Shown here piece by piece: positions 14,661-28,951 of a DNA stretch of 64,000 nt. Under the pieces are notes generated by a model that made no database searches, was not told the origin of the DNA, and saw only the letters and a program-made list of their open reading frames with translations. Numbering within the stretch: the first letter of the stretch is position 1; each line of letters begins with the position of its first letter. The DNA lies in NCBI GenBank assembly GCA_963680875.1, contig OY804584.1, positions 93,742,031-93,806,030 on the forward strand. Reading direction: 5' to 3'. A program made the position numbers and the translations under genes. The DNA is from Bathymodiolus brooksi. Taxonomy: Eukaryota; Mollusca; Bivalvia; Mytilida; Modiolidae.

Positions 14661-16001
14661 GACAAACAAAACAAGGAACACTGGCAATAGTAGAATCAAG
14701 ATACAGTGAAGACAAACAAAACAAGGAACACTGGCAATAGTAGACTCAAGATACAGAGTGAAGACAAACAAAACAAGGAACACTGGCAATAATAGACTCA
14801 AGATACAGAGTGAAGACAAACAAAACAAGGAACACTGGCAATAATAGACTCAAGATACAGTGTTAAGACAAACAAAACAAGGAACACTGGCAATAGTAGA
14901 CTCAAGATACAGTGAAGACAAACAAAACAAGGAACACTGGCAATAGTAGACTCAAGATACAGAGTGAAGACAAACAAAACAAGGAACACTGGCAATAATA
15001 GACTCAAGATACAGAGTGAAGACAAACAAAACAAGGAACACTGGCAATAATAGACTCAAGATACAGAGTGAAGACAAACAAAACAAGGAACACTGGCAAT
15101 AATAGACTCAAGATACAGTGTGAAGACAAACAAAACAAGGAACACTGGCAATAGTAGACTCAAGATACAGTGAAGACAAACAAAACAAGGAACACTGGCA
15201 ATAGTAGACTCAAGATACATAGTGAAGACAAACAAAACAAGGAACAATGGCAATAGTAGACTCAAGATACAGAGTGAAGATAAACAAAACAAGGAACTCC
15301 GGCAATAGTAGGATCAAGATACAGAGTGAAGACAAACAAAACAAGGAACACTGGCAATAGTAAGCTCAAGATACAGAGTGAAGACAAACAAAACAAGGGA
15401 CACTGGCAATAGTAAGCTCAAGATACAGAGGGAAGACAAACAAAACAAGGGACACTGGCAATAGTAGGATTAAGATACAGAGTGAAGACAAACAAAACAA
15501 GGGACACTGGCAATAATAGACTCAAGATACAGAGTGAAGACAAACAAAACAAGGAACACTGGCAATAATAGACTCAAGATACAGAGTGAAGACAAACAAA
15601 ACAAGGGACACTGGCAATAGTAGGCTCAAGATACAGAGTGAAGACAAACAAAACAAGGAACACCGGCAATAGTAGGCTCATGATACAGAGTGAAGACAAA
15701 CAAAACAAGGAACACTGGCAATAGTAGGCTCAAGATACAGAGGGAAGACAAACAAAACAAGGGACACTGGCAATAGTAAGCTCAAGATACAGAGGGAAGA
15801 CAAACAAAACAAGGGACACTGGCAATAGTAGGATCAAGATACAGAGTGAAGACAAACAAAACAAGGAACACTGGCAATAGTAGGCTCAAGATACAGAGTG
15901 AAGACAAACAAAACAAGCGACACTGGCAATAGTAAGCTCAAGATACAGAGGGAAGACAAACAAAACAAGGGACACTGGCAATAGTAGGATTAAGATACAG
16001 A

Positions 16002-16046
16002 GTGAAGATTCAAGGGACACTGGCAATAGTAAGCTCAAGATACAGA
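16002..16046 (+). repeat. 45-bp deletion monomer, version T2 (GAAGATTCAAGGG)
   Basis: This has the same 7-bp deletion as T1 but TT at the joint. T2 monomers lie near 16.00, 16.28, 18.49, 22.52, 26.49, 31.23, 33.03, 38.40, 43.29, 44.95, 46.39, 50.77, 52.11 and 53.55 kb. The 18.49-kb copy carries a further change (GAAGATTTAAGGG). The spacing of these anchors gives the block lengths used for the higher-order units. Confidence 0.9.
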
Positions 16047-16934
16047 GTGAAGACAAACAAAAAAAGGAACACTGGCAATAGTAGGATCACGATACAGTCC
16101 CTGGCAATAGTAGGATCAAGATACAGAGTGAAGACAAACAAAACAAGGAACACTGGCAATAGTAGGCTCAAGATACAGAGTGAAGACAAACAAAACAAGC
16201 GACACTGGCAATAGTAAGCTCAAGATACAGAGGGAAGACAAACAAAACAAGGGACACTGGCAATAGTAGGATTAAGATACAGAGTGAAGATTCAAGGGAC
16301 ACTGGCAATAGTAAGCTCAAGATACAGAGTGAAGACAAACAAAACAAGGAACACTGGCAATAGTAGGATCACGATACAGAGTGAATACAAACAAAACAAG
16401 GAACACTGACAATAGTAAGCTCAAGATACAGAGTGAAGACAAACAAAACAAGGAACACTGGCAATAGTAGACTCAAGATGCAGTGAAGACAAACAAAACA
16501 AGGAACACTGGCAATAATAGACTCAAGATACAGAGTGAAGACAAACAAAACAAGGAACACTGGCAATAGTAGAATCAAGATACAGTGAAGACAAACAAAA
16601 CAAGGAACACTGGCAATAGTAGACTCAAGATACAGAGTGAAGACAAACAAAACAAGGAACACTGGCAATAATAGATTCAAGATACAGAGTGAAGACAAAA
16701 AAAACAAGGAACACTGGCAATAATAGACTCAAGATACAGTGTTAAGACAAACAAAACAAGGAACACTGGCAATAGTAGACTCAAGATACAGTGAAGACAA
16801 ACAAAACAAGGAACACTGGCAATAGTAGACTCAAGATACAGAGTGAAGACAAACAAAACAAGGAACACTGGCAATAATAGACTCAAGATACAGAGTGAAG
16901 ACAAACAAAACAAGGAACACTGGCAATAATAGAC

Positions 16935-17708
16935 TCAAGATACAGAGTGAAGACAAACAAAACAAGGAACACTGGCAATAATAGACTCAAGATACAGTGT
17001 GAAGACAAACAAAACAAGGAACACTGGCAATAATAGACTCAAGATACAGTGAAGACAAACAAAACAAGGAACACTGGCAATAGTAGACTCAAGATACAGA
17101 GTGAAGACAAACAAAACAAGGAACACTGGCAATAGTAGACTCAAGATACAGAGTGAAGACAAACAAAACAAGGAACACTGGCAATAATAGACTCAAGATA
17201 CAGAGTGAAGACAAACAAAACAAGGAACACTGGCAATAATAGACTCAAGATACAGAGTGAAGACAAACAAAACAAGGAACACTGGCAATAGTAGACTCAA
17301 GATACAGTGAAGACAAACAAAACAAGGAACACTGGCAATAGTAGACTCAAGATACAGAGTGAAGACAAACAAAACAAGGAACACTGGCAATAATAGACTC
17401 AAGATACAGAGTGAAGACAAACAAAACAAGGAACACTGGCAATAATAGACTCAAGATACAGAGTGAAGACAAACAAAACAAGGAACACTGGCAATAATAG
17501 ACTCAAGATACAGAGTGAAGACAAACAAAACAAGGAACACTGGCAATAGTAGACTCAAGATACACTGAAGACAAACAAAACAAGGAACACTGGCAATAGT
17601 AGACTCAAGATACAGAGTGAAGACAAACAAAACAAGGAACACTGGCAATAATAGACTCAAGATACAGAGTGAAGACAAACAAAACAAGGAACACTGGCAA
17701 TAATAGAC
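16935..17708 (+). repeat. 258-bp pentamer, three copies
   Basis: Corresponding positions fall at 16,935, 17,193 and 17,451, a spacing of 258 bp (four 52-bp monomers and one 50-bp monomer). The same 258-bp step is seen at 33,684/33,942, 39,048/39,306 and 47,044/47,302, so the pentamer is a lower tier nested in the larger blocks. Confidence 0.75.
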
Positions 17709-20700
17709 TCAAGATACAGAGTGAAGACAAACAAAACAAGGAACACTGGCAATAGTAGACTAAAGATACAGTGAAGACAAACAAAACAAGGAACACTGGC
17801 AATAGTAGACTCAAGATACAGAGTGAAGACAAACAAAACAAGGAACACTGGCAATAATAGACTCAAGATACAGAGTGAAGACAAACAAAACAAGGAACAC
17901 TGGCAATAGTAGACTCAAGATACAGTGAAGACAAACAAAACAAGGAACACTGGCAATAATAGACTCAAGATACAGAGTGAAGACAAACAAAACAAGGAAC
18001 ACTGGCAATAATAGACTCAAGATACAGAGTGAAGACAAACAAAACAAGGAACACTGGCAATAGTAGACTCAAGATACAGAGTGAAGACAAACAAAACAAG
18101 GAACACTGGCATTAATAGACTCAAGATACAGAGTGAAGACAAACAAAACAAGGAACACCGGCAATAGTAGGCTCATGATACAGAGTGAAGACAAACAAAA
18201 CAAGGAACACAGGCAATAGTAGGCTCAAGATACAGAGGGAAGACAAACAAAACAAGGGACACTGGCAATAGTAAGCTCAAGATACAGAGGGAAGACAAAC
18301 AAAACAAGGGACACTGGCAATAGTAGGATCAAGATACAGAGTGAAGACAAACAAAACAAGGAACACTGGCAATAGTAGGCTCAAGATACAGAGTGAAGAC
18401 AAACAAAACAAGCGACACTGGCAATAGTAAGCTCAAGATACAGAGGGAAGACAAACAAAACAAGGGACACTGGCAATAGTAGGATTAAGATACAGAGTGA
18501 AGATTTAAGGGACACTGGCAATAGTAAGCTCAAGATACAGAGTGAAGACAAACAAAACAAGGAACACTGGCAATAGTAGGATCACGATACAGAGTGAATA
18601 CAAACAAAACAAGGAACACTGGCAATAATAGACTCAAGATACAGAGTGAAGACAAACAAAACAAGGAACACTGGCAATAGTAGAATCAAGATACAGTGAA
18701 GACAAACAAAACAAGGAACACTGGCAATAGTAGACTCAAGATACAGAGTGAAGACAAACAAAACAAGGAACACTGGCAATAATAGACTCAAGATACAGAG
18801 TGAAGACAAACAAAACAAGGAACACTGGCAATAATAGACTCAAGATACAGTGTTAAGACAAACAAAACAAGGAACACTGGCAATAGTAGACTCAAGATAC
18901 AGTGAAGACAAACAAAACAAGGAACACTGGCAATAGTAGACTCAAGATACAGAGTGAAGACAAACAAAACAAGGAACACTGGCAATAATAGACTCAAGAT
19001 ACAGAGTGAAGACAAACAAAACAAGGAACACTGGCAATAATAGACTCAAGATACAGAGTGAAGACAAACAAAACAAGGAACACTGGCAATAATAGACTCA
19101 AGATACAGTGTGAAGACAAACAAAACAAGGAACACTGGCAATAATAGACTCAAGATACAGTGAAGACAAACAAAACAAGGAACACTGGCAATAGTAGACT
19201 CAAGATACAGAGTGAATACAAACAAAACAAGGAACACTGGCAATAGTAGACTCAAGATACAGAGTGAAGACAAACAAAACAAGGAACACTGGCAAAAATA
19301 GACTCAAGATACAGAGTGAAGACAAACAAAACAAGGAACACTGGCAATAGTAGACTCAAGATACAGAGTGAAGACAAACAAAACAAGGAACACTGGCAAT
19401 AATAGACTCAAGATACAGACTGAAGACAAACAAAACAAGGAACACTGGCAATAATAGACTCAAGATACAGAGTGAAGACAAACAAAACAAGGAACACTGG
19501 CAATAGTAGACTCAAGATACAGTGAAGACAAACAAAACAAGGAACACTGGCAATAGTAGACTCAAGATACAGAGTGAAGACAAACAAAACAAGGAACACT
19601 GGCAATAATAGACTCAAGATACAGAGTGAAGACAAACAAAACAAGGAACACTGGCAATAATAGACTCAAGATACAGAGTGAAGACAAACAAAACAAGGAA
19701 CACTGGCAATAGTAGACTCAAGATACAGTGAAGACAAACAAAACAAGGAACACTGGCAATAGTAGACTCAAGATACAGAGTGAAGACAAACAAAACAAGG
19801 AACACTGGCAATAATAGACTCAAGATACAGAGTGAAGACAAACAAAACAAGGAACACTGGCAATAATAGACTCAAGATAGAGAGTGAAGACAAACAAAAC
19901 AAGGAACACTGGCAATAGTAGACTCAAGATACAGAGTGAAGACAAACAAAACAAGGAACACTGGCAATAGTAGACTCAAGATACAGAGTGAAGACAAACA
20001 AAACAAGGAACACTGGCAATAGTAGACTCAAGATACAGAGTGAAGACAAACAAAACAAGGAACACTGGCAATAGTAGACTCAAGATAGAGTGAAGACAAA
20101 CAAAACAAGGGACACTGGCAATAGTAGGCTCAAGATACAGAGTGAAGACAAACAAAACAAGGAACACCGGCAATAGTAGGCTCAAGATACAGAGTGAAGA
20201 CAAACAAAACAAGGGACACTGGCAATAGTAGGCTCAAGATACAGAGTGAAGACAAACAAAACAAGGGACACTGGCAATAATAGACTCAAGATACAGAGTG
20301 AAGACAAACAAAACAAGGAACACTGGCAATAGTAGACTCAAGATACAGAGTGAAGACAAACAAAACAAGGAACACTGGCAATAGTAGACTCAAGATACAG
20401 TGAAGACAAACAAAACAAGGGACACTGGCAATAGTAGGCTCAAGATACAGAGTGAAAACAAACAAAACAAGGGACACTGGCAATAGTAGGCTCAAGATAC
20501 AGAGTGAAGACAAACAAAACAAGGGACACTGGCAATAGTAAGCTCAAGATACAGATGGAAGACAAACAAAACAAGGGACACTGGCAATAGTAGGATCAAG
20601 ATACAGAGTGAAGACAAACAAAACAAGGGACACTGGCAATAGTAAGCTCAAGATACAGAGTGAAGATAAACAAAACAAGGAACTCCGGCAATAGTAGGAT

Positions 20701-21283
20701 CAAGATACAGAGTGAAGACAAACAAAACAACGGACACTGGCAATAGTAGGATTAAGATACAGAGTGAAGACAAACAAAACAAGGGACACTGGCAATAATA
20801 GACTCAAGATTAAGAGTGAAGACAAACAAAACAAGGAACACTGGCAATAGTAGACTCAAGATACAGAGTGAAGACAAACAAAACAAGGGACACTGGCAAT
20901 AGTAAGCTCAAGATGCAGAGTGAAGACAAACAAAACAAGGAACACCGGCAATAGTAGGCTCATGATACAGAGTGAAGACAAACAAAACAAGGAACACTGG
21001 CAATAGTAGGCTCAAGATACAGAGGGAAGACAAACAAAACAAGGGACACTGGCAATAGTAAGCTCAAGATACAGAGGGAAGACAAACAAAACAAGGGACA
21101 CTGGCAATAGTAGGATCAAGATACAGAGTGAAGACAAACAAAACAAGGAATACTGGCAATAGTAGGCTGACGATACAGAGTGAAGACAAACAAAACAAGC
21201 GACACTGGCAATAGTAAGCTCAAGATACAGAGGGAAGACAAACAAAACAAAGGACACTGGCAATAGTAGGATTAAGATACAGA

Positions 21284-21328
21284 GTGAAGACACAAGGGAC
21301 ACTGGCAATAGTAGACTCAAGATACAGA
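21284..21328 (+). repeat. 45-bp deletion monomer, version T3 (GAAGACACAAGGG)
   Basis: This is an exact 7-bp deletion of the consensus with no added change, and it is followed by a TAGACTC monomer rather than AAGCTC. T3 monomers lie near 21.29, 25.25, 29.22, 30.09, 56.40 and 57.27 kb. It is the simplest of the three versions and a plausible ancestor of T1 and T2. Confidence 0.9.
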
Positions 21329-24300
21329 GTGAAGACAAACAAAACAAGGAACACGCAATAGTAGGATCACGATACAGAGTGAATACAAACAAACAAGGAA
21401 CACTGACAATAGTAAGCTCAAGATACAGAGTGAAGACAAACAAAACAAGGAACACTGGCAATAGTAGACTCAAGATGCAGTGAAGACAAACAAAACAAGG
21501 GACACTGGCAATAGTAGGCTCAAGATACAGAGTGAAGACAAACAAAACAAGGAACACTGGCAATAGTAGACTCAAGATACAGAGGGAAGACAAACAAAAC
21601 AAGGGACACTGGCAATAGTAGGCTCAAGATACAGAGGGAAGACAAACAAAACAAGGAACACTGGCAATAGTAGACTCAAGATACAGAGTGAAGATAAACA
21701 AAACAAGGAACTCCGGCAATAGTAGGATCAAGATACAGAGTGAAGACAAACAAAACAAGGAACACTGGCAATAGTAAGCTCAAGATACAGAGTGAAGACA
21801 AACAAAACAAGGGACACTGGCAATAGTAAGCTCAAGATACAGAGGGAAGACAAACAAAACAAGGGACACTGGCAATAGTAGGATTAAGATACAGAGTGAA
21901 GACAAACAAAACAAGGGACACTGGCAATAATAGACTCAAGATACAGAGTGAAGACAAACAAAACAAGGAACACTGGCAATAATAGACTCAAGATACAGAG
22001 TGAAGACAAACAAAACAAGGGACACTGGCAATAGTAGGCTCAAGATACAGAGTGAAGACAAACAAAACAAGGAACACCGGCAATAGTAGGCTCATGATAC
22101 AGAGTGAAGACAAACAAAACAAGGAACACTGGCAATAGTAGGCTCAATATACAGAGGGAAGACAAACAAAACAAGGGACACTGGCAATAGTAAGCTCAAG
22201 ATACAGAGGGAAGACAAACAAAACAAGGGACACTGGCAATAGTAGGATCAAGATACAGAGTGAAGACAAACAAAACAAGGAACACTGGCAATAGTAGGCT
22301 CAAGATACAGAGTGAAGACAAACAAAACAAGCGACACTGGCAATAGTAAGCTCAAGATACAGAGGGAAGACAAACAAAACAAGGGACACTGGCAATAGTA
22401 GGCTCAAGATACAGAGTGAAGACAAACAAAACAAGCGACACTGGCAATAGTAAGCTCAAGATACAGAGGGAAGACAAACAAAACAAGGGACACTGGCAAT
22501 AGTAGGATTAAGATACAGAGTGAAGATTCAAGGGACACTGGCAATAGTAAGCTCAAGATACAGAGTGAAGACAAACAAAACAAGGAACACTGGCAATAGT
22601 AGGATCACGATACAGAGTGAATACAAACAAAACAAGGAACACTGACAATAGTAAGCTCAAGATACAGAGTGAGGACAAACAAAACAAGGAACACTGGCAA
22701 TAGTAGACTCAAGATGCAGTGAAGACAAACAAAACAAGGAACACTGGCAATAATAGACTCAAGATACAGAGTGAAGACAAACAAAACAAGGAACACTGGC
22801 AATAGTAGAATCAAGATACAGTGAAGACAAACAAAACAAGGAACACTGGCAATAGTAGACTCAAGATACAGAGTGAAGACAAACAAAACAAGGAACACTG
22901 GCAATAATAGACTCAAGATACAGAGTGAAGACAAACAAAACAAGGAACACTGGCAATAATAGACTCAAGATACAGTGTTAAGACAAACAAAACAAGGAAC
23001 ACTGGCAATAGTAGACTCAAGATACAGTGAAGACAAACAAAACAAGGAACACTGGCAATAGTAGACTCAAGATACAGAGTGAAGACAAACAAAACAAGGA
23101 ACACTGGCAATAATAGACTCAAGATACAGAGTGAAGACAAACAAAACAAGGAACACTGGCAATAATAGACTCAAGATACAGTGTGAAGACAAACAAAACA
23201 AGGAACACTGGCAATAATAGACTCAAGATACAGTGAAGACAAACAAAACAAGGAACACTGGCAATAGTAGACTCAAGATACAGAGTGAAGACAAACAAAA
23301 CAAGGAACACTGGCAATAGTAGACTCAAGATACAGAGTGAAGACAAACAAAACAAGGAACCCCGGACAATAATAGACTCAAGATACAGAGTGAAGACAAA
23401 CAAAACAAGGAACACTGGCAATAGTAAGCTCAAGATACAGAGTGAAGACAAACAAAACAAGGAACACTGGCAATAATAGACTCAAGATACAGACTGAAGA
23501 CAAACAAAACAAGGAACACTGGCAATAATAGACTCAAGATACAGAGTGAAGACAAACAAAACAAGGAACACTGGCAATAGTAGACTCAAGATACAGTGAA
23601 GACAAACAAAACAAGGAACACTGGCAATAGTAGACTCAAGATACAGAGTGAAGACAAACAAAACAAGGAACACTGGCAATAATAGACTCAAGATACAGAG
23701 TGAAGACAAACAAAACAAGGAACACTGGCAATAGTAGACTCAAGATACAGTGAAGACAAACAAAACAAGGAACACTGGCAATAGTAGACTCAAGATACAG
23801 AGTGAAGACAAACAAAACAAGGAACACTGGCAATAATAGACTCAAGATACAGAGTGAAGACAAACAAAACAAGGAACACTGGCAATAATAGACTCAAGAT
23901 AGAGAGTGAAGACAAACAAAACAAGGAACACTGGCAATAGTAGACTCAAGATACAGAGTGAAGACAAACAAAACAAGGAACACTGGCAATAGTAGACTCA
24001 AGATACAGAGTGAAGACAAACAAAACAAGGAACACTGGCAATAGTAGACTCAAGATACAGAGTGAAGACAAACAAAACAAGGAACACTGGCAATAGTAGA
24101 CTCAAGATAGAGGGAAGACAAAGAAAACAAGGGACACTGGCAATAGTAGGCTCAAGATACAGAGTGAAGACAAACAAAACAAGGAACACCGGCAATAGTA
24201 GGCTCAAGATACAGAGTGAAGACAAACAAAACAAGGGACACTGGCAATAGTAGGCTCAAGATACAGAGTGAAGACAAACAAAACAAGGGACACTGGCAAT

Positions 24301-27300
24301 AATAGACTCAAGATACAGAGTGAAGACAAACAAAACAAGGAACACTGGCAATAGTAGACTCAAGATACAGAGTGAAGACAAACAAAACAAGGAACACTGG
24401 CAATAGTAGACTCAAGATACAGTGAAGACAAACAAAACAAGGGACACTGGCAATAGTAGGCTCAAGATACAGAGTGAAAACAAACAAAACAAGGGACACT
24501 GGCAATAGTAGGCTCAAGATACAGAGTGAAGACAAACAAAACAAGGGACACTGGCAATAGTAAGCTCAAGATACAGAGTGAAGATAAACAAAACAAGGAA
24601 CTCCGGCAATAGTAGGATCAAGATACAGAGTGAAGACAAACAAAACAAGGAACACTGGCAATAGTAAGCTCAAGATACAGAGGGAAGACAAACAAAACAA
24701 CGGACACTGGCAATAGTAGGATTAAGATACAGAGTGAAGACAAACAAAACAAGGGACACTGGCAATAATAGACTCAAGATACAGAGTGAAGACAAACAAA
24801 ACAAGGAACACTGGCAATAGTAGACTCAAGATACAGAGTGAAGACAAACAAAACAAGGGACACTGGCAATAGTAAGCTCAAGATGCAGAGTGAAGACAAA
24901 CAAAACAAGGAACACCGGCAATATTAGGCTCATGATACAGAGTGAAGACAAACAAAACAAGGAACACTGGCAATAGTAGGCTCAAGATACAGAGGGAAGA
25001 CAAACAAAACAAGGGACACTGGCAATAGTAAGCTCAAGATACAGAGGGAAGACAAACAAAACAAGGGACACTGGCAATAGTAGGATCAAGATACAGAGTG
25101 AAGACAAACAAAACAAGGAATACTGGCAATAGTAGGCTGACGATACAGAGTGAAGACAAACAAAACAAGCGACACTGGCAATAGTAAGCTCAAGATACAG
25201 AGGGAAGACAAACAAAACAAAGGACACTGGCAATAGTAGGATTAAGATACAGAGTGAAGACACAAGGGACACTGGCAATAGTAGACTCAAGATACAGAGT
25301 GAAGACAAACAAAACAAGGAACACGCAATAGTAGGATCACGATACAGAGTGAATACAAACAAACAAGGAACACTGACAATAGTAAGCTCAAGATACAGAG
25401 TGAAGACAAACAAAACAAGGAACACTGGCAATAGTAGACTCAAGATGCAGTGAAGACAAACAAAACAAGGGACACTGGCAATAGTAGGCTCAAGATACAG
25501 AGTGAAGACAAACAAAACAAGGAACACTGGCAATAGTAGGCTCAAGATACAGAGGGAAGACAAACAAAACAAGGGACACTGGCAATAGTAGGCTCAAGAT
25601 ACAGAGGGAAGACAAACAAAACAAGGAACACTGGCAATAGTAGACTCAAGATACAGAGTGAAGATAAACAAAACAAGGAACTCCGGCAATAGTAGGATCA
25701 AGATACAGAGTGAAGACAAACAAAACAAGGAACACTGGCAATAGTAAGCTCAAGATACAGAGTGAAGACAAACAAAACAAGGGACACTGGCAATAGTAAG
25801 CTCAAGATACAGAGGGAAGACAAACAAAACAAGGGACACTGGCAATAGTAGGATTAAGATACAGAGTGAAGACAAACAAAACAAGGGACACTGGCAATAA
25901 TAGACTCAAGATACAGAGTGAAGACAAACAAAACAAGGAACACTGGCAATAATAGACTCAAGATACAGAGTGAAGACAAACAAAACAAGGGACACTGGCA
26001 ATAGTAGGCTCAAGATACAGAGTGAAGACAAACAAAACAAGGAACACCGGCAATAGTAGGCTCATGATACAGAGTGAAGACAAACAAAACAAGGAACACT
26101 GGCAATAGTAGGCTCAATATACAGAGGGAAGACAAACAAAACAAGGGACACTGGCAATAGTAAGCTCAAGATACAGAGGGAAGACAAACAAAACAAGGGA
26201 CACTGGCAATAGTAGGATCAAGATACAGAGTGAAGACAAACAAAACAAGGAACACTGGCAATAGTAGGCTCAAGATACAGAGTGAAGACAAACAAAACAA
26301 GCGACACTGGCAATAGTAAGCTCAAGATACAGAGGGAAGACAAACAAAACAAGGGACACTGGCAATAGTAGGCTCAAGATACAGAGTGAAGACAAACAAA
26401 ACAAGCGACACTGGCAATAGTAAGCTCAAGATACAGAGGGAAGACAAACAAAACAAGGGACACTGGCAATAGTAGGATTAAGATACAGAGTGAAGATTCA
26501 AGGGACACTGGCAATAGTAAGCTCAAGATACAGAGTGAAGACAAACAAAACAAGGAACACTGGCAATAGTAGGATCACGATACAGAGTGAATACAAACAA
26601 AACAAGGAACACTGACAATAGTAAGCTCAAGATACAGAGTGAGGACAAACAAAACAAGGAACACTGGCAATAGTAGACTCAAGATGCAGTGAAGACAAAC
26701 AAAACAAGGAACACTGGCAATAATAGACTCAAGATACAGAGTGAAGACAAACAAAACAAGGAACACTGGCAATAGTAGAATCAAGATACAGTGAAGACAA
26801 ACAAAACAAGGAACCCTGGCAATAGTAGACTCAAGATACAGAGTGAAGACAAACAAAACAAGGAACACTGGCAATAATAGACTCAAGATACAGAGTGAAG
26901 ACAAACAAAACAAGGAACACTGGCAATAATAGACTCAAGATACAGTGTTAAGACAAACAAAACAAGGAACACTGGCAATAGTAGACTCAAGATACAGTGA
27001 AGACAAACAAAACAAGGAACACTGGCAATAGTAGACTCAAGATACAGAGTGAAGACAAACAAAACAAGGAACACTGGCAATAATAGACTCAAGATACAGA
27101 GTGAAGACAAACAAAACAAGGAACACTGGCAATAATAGACTCAAGATACAGTGTGAAGACAAACAAAACAAGGAACACTGGCAATAATAGACTCAAGATA
27201 CAGTGAAGACAAACAAAACAAGGAACACTGGCAATAGTAGACTCAAGATACAGAGTGAAGACAAACAAAACAAGGAACACTGGCAATAGTAGACTCAAGA

Positions 27301-28951
27301 TACAGAGTGAAGACAAACAAAACAAGGAACCCCGGACAATAATAGACTCAAGATACAGAGTGAAGACAAACAAAACAAGGAACACTGGCAATAGTAAGCT
27401 CAAGATACAGAGTGAAGACAAACAAAACAAGGAACACTGGCAATAATAGACTCAAGATACAGACTGAAGACAAACAAAACAAGGAACACTGGCAATAATA
27501 GACTCAAGATACAGAGTGAAGACAAACAAAACAAGGAACACTGGCAATAGTAGACTCAAGATACAGTGAAGACAAACAAAACAAGGAACACTGGCAATAG
27601 TAGACTCAAGATACAGAGTGAAGACAAACAAAACAAGGAACACTGGCAATAATAGACTCAAGATACAGAGTGAAGACAAACAAAACAAGGAACACTGGCA
27701 ATAATAGACTCAAGATACAGAGTGAAGACAAACAAAACAAGGAACACTGGCAATAGTAGACTCAAGATACAGTGAAGACAAACAAAACAAGGAACACTGG
27801 CAATAGTAGACTCAAGATACAGAGTGAAGACAAACAAAACAAGGAACACTGGCAATAATAGACTCAAGATACAGAGTGAAGACAAACAAAACAAGGAACA
27901 CTGGCAATAATAGACTCAAGATAGAGAGTGAAGACAAACAAAACAAGGAACACTGGCAATAGTAGACTCAAGATACAGAGTGAAGACAAACAAAACAAGG
28001 AACACTGGCAATAGTAGACTCAAGATACAGAGTGAAGACAAACAAAACAAGGAACACTGGCAATAGTAGACTCAAGATACAGAGTGAAGACAAACAAAAC
28101 AAGGAACACTGGCAATAGTAGACTCAAGATAGAGTGAAGACAAAGAAAACAAGGGACACTGGCAATAGTAGGCTCAAGATACAGAGTGAAGACAAACAAA
28201 ACAAGGAACACCGGCAATAGTAGGCTCAAGATAAAGAGTGAAGACAAACAAAACAAGGGACACTGGCAATAGTAGGCTCAAGATACAGAGTGAAGACAAA
28301 CAAAACAAGGGACACTGGCAATAATAGACTCAAGATACAGAGTGAAGACAAACAAAACAAGGAACACTGGCAATAGTAGACTCAAGATACAGAGTGAAGA
28401 CAAACAAAACAAGGAACACTGGCAATAGTAGACTCAAGATACAGTGAAGACAAACAAAACAAGGGACACTGGCAATAGTAGGCTCAAGATACAGAGTGAA
28501 AACAAACAAAACAAGGGACACTGGCAATAGTAGGCTCAAGATACAGAGTGAAGACAAACAAAACAAGGGACACTGGCAATAGTAAGCTCAAGATACAGAG
28601 TGAAGATAAACAAAACAAGGAACTCCGGCAATAGTAGGATCAAGATACAGAGGGAAGACAAACAAAACAAGGGACACTGGCAATAGTAGGATTAAGATAC
28701 AGAGTGAAGACAAACAAAACAAGGGACACTGGCAATAATAGACTCAAGATACAGAGTGAAGACAAACAAAACAAGGAACACTGGCAATAGTAGACTCAAG
28801 ATACAGAGTGAAGACAAACAAAACAAGGGACACTGGCAATAGTAGGCTCAAGATGCAGAGTGAAGACAAACAAAACAAGGAACACCGGCAATAGTAGGCT
28901 CATGATACAGAGTGAAGACAAACAAAACAAGGAACACTGGCAATAGTAGGC

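Larger units (their letters stand above)
14661..19407 (+). repeat. Satellite domain of 1.88- to 2.11-kb units
   Basis: Positions 14,490, 14,798 and 15,056 recur at 16,369, 16,677 and 16,935 (offset 1,879). Positions 16,677 and 16,935 recur at 18,788 and 19,046 (offset 2,111). Each unit carries a T2 anchor, the GATGCAGTGAAG or TAGAATCAAG monomers and one GTGTTAAGAC monomer in the same order. The 18.6-kb copy has lost the stretch with GATGCAGTG. At 16,002-16,284 the anchor neighbourhood is itself duplicated, with a broken monomer at about 16,090 (GATACAGTCCCTGGC). Confidence 0.7.
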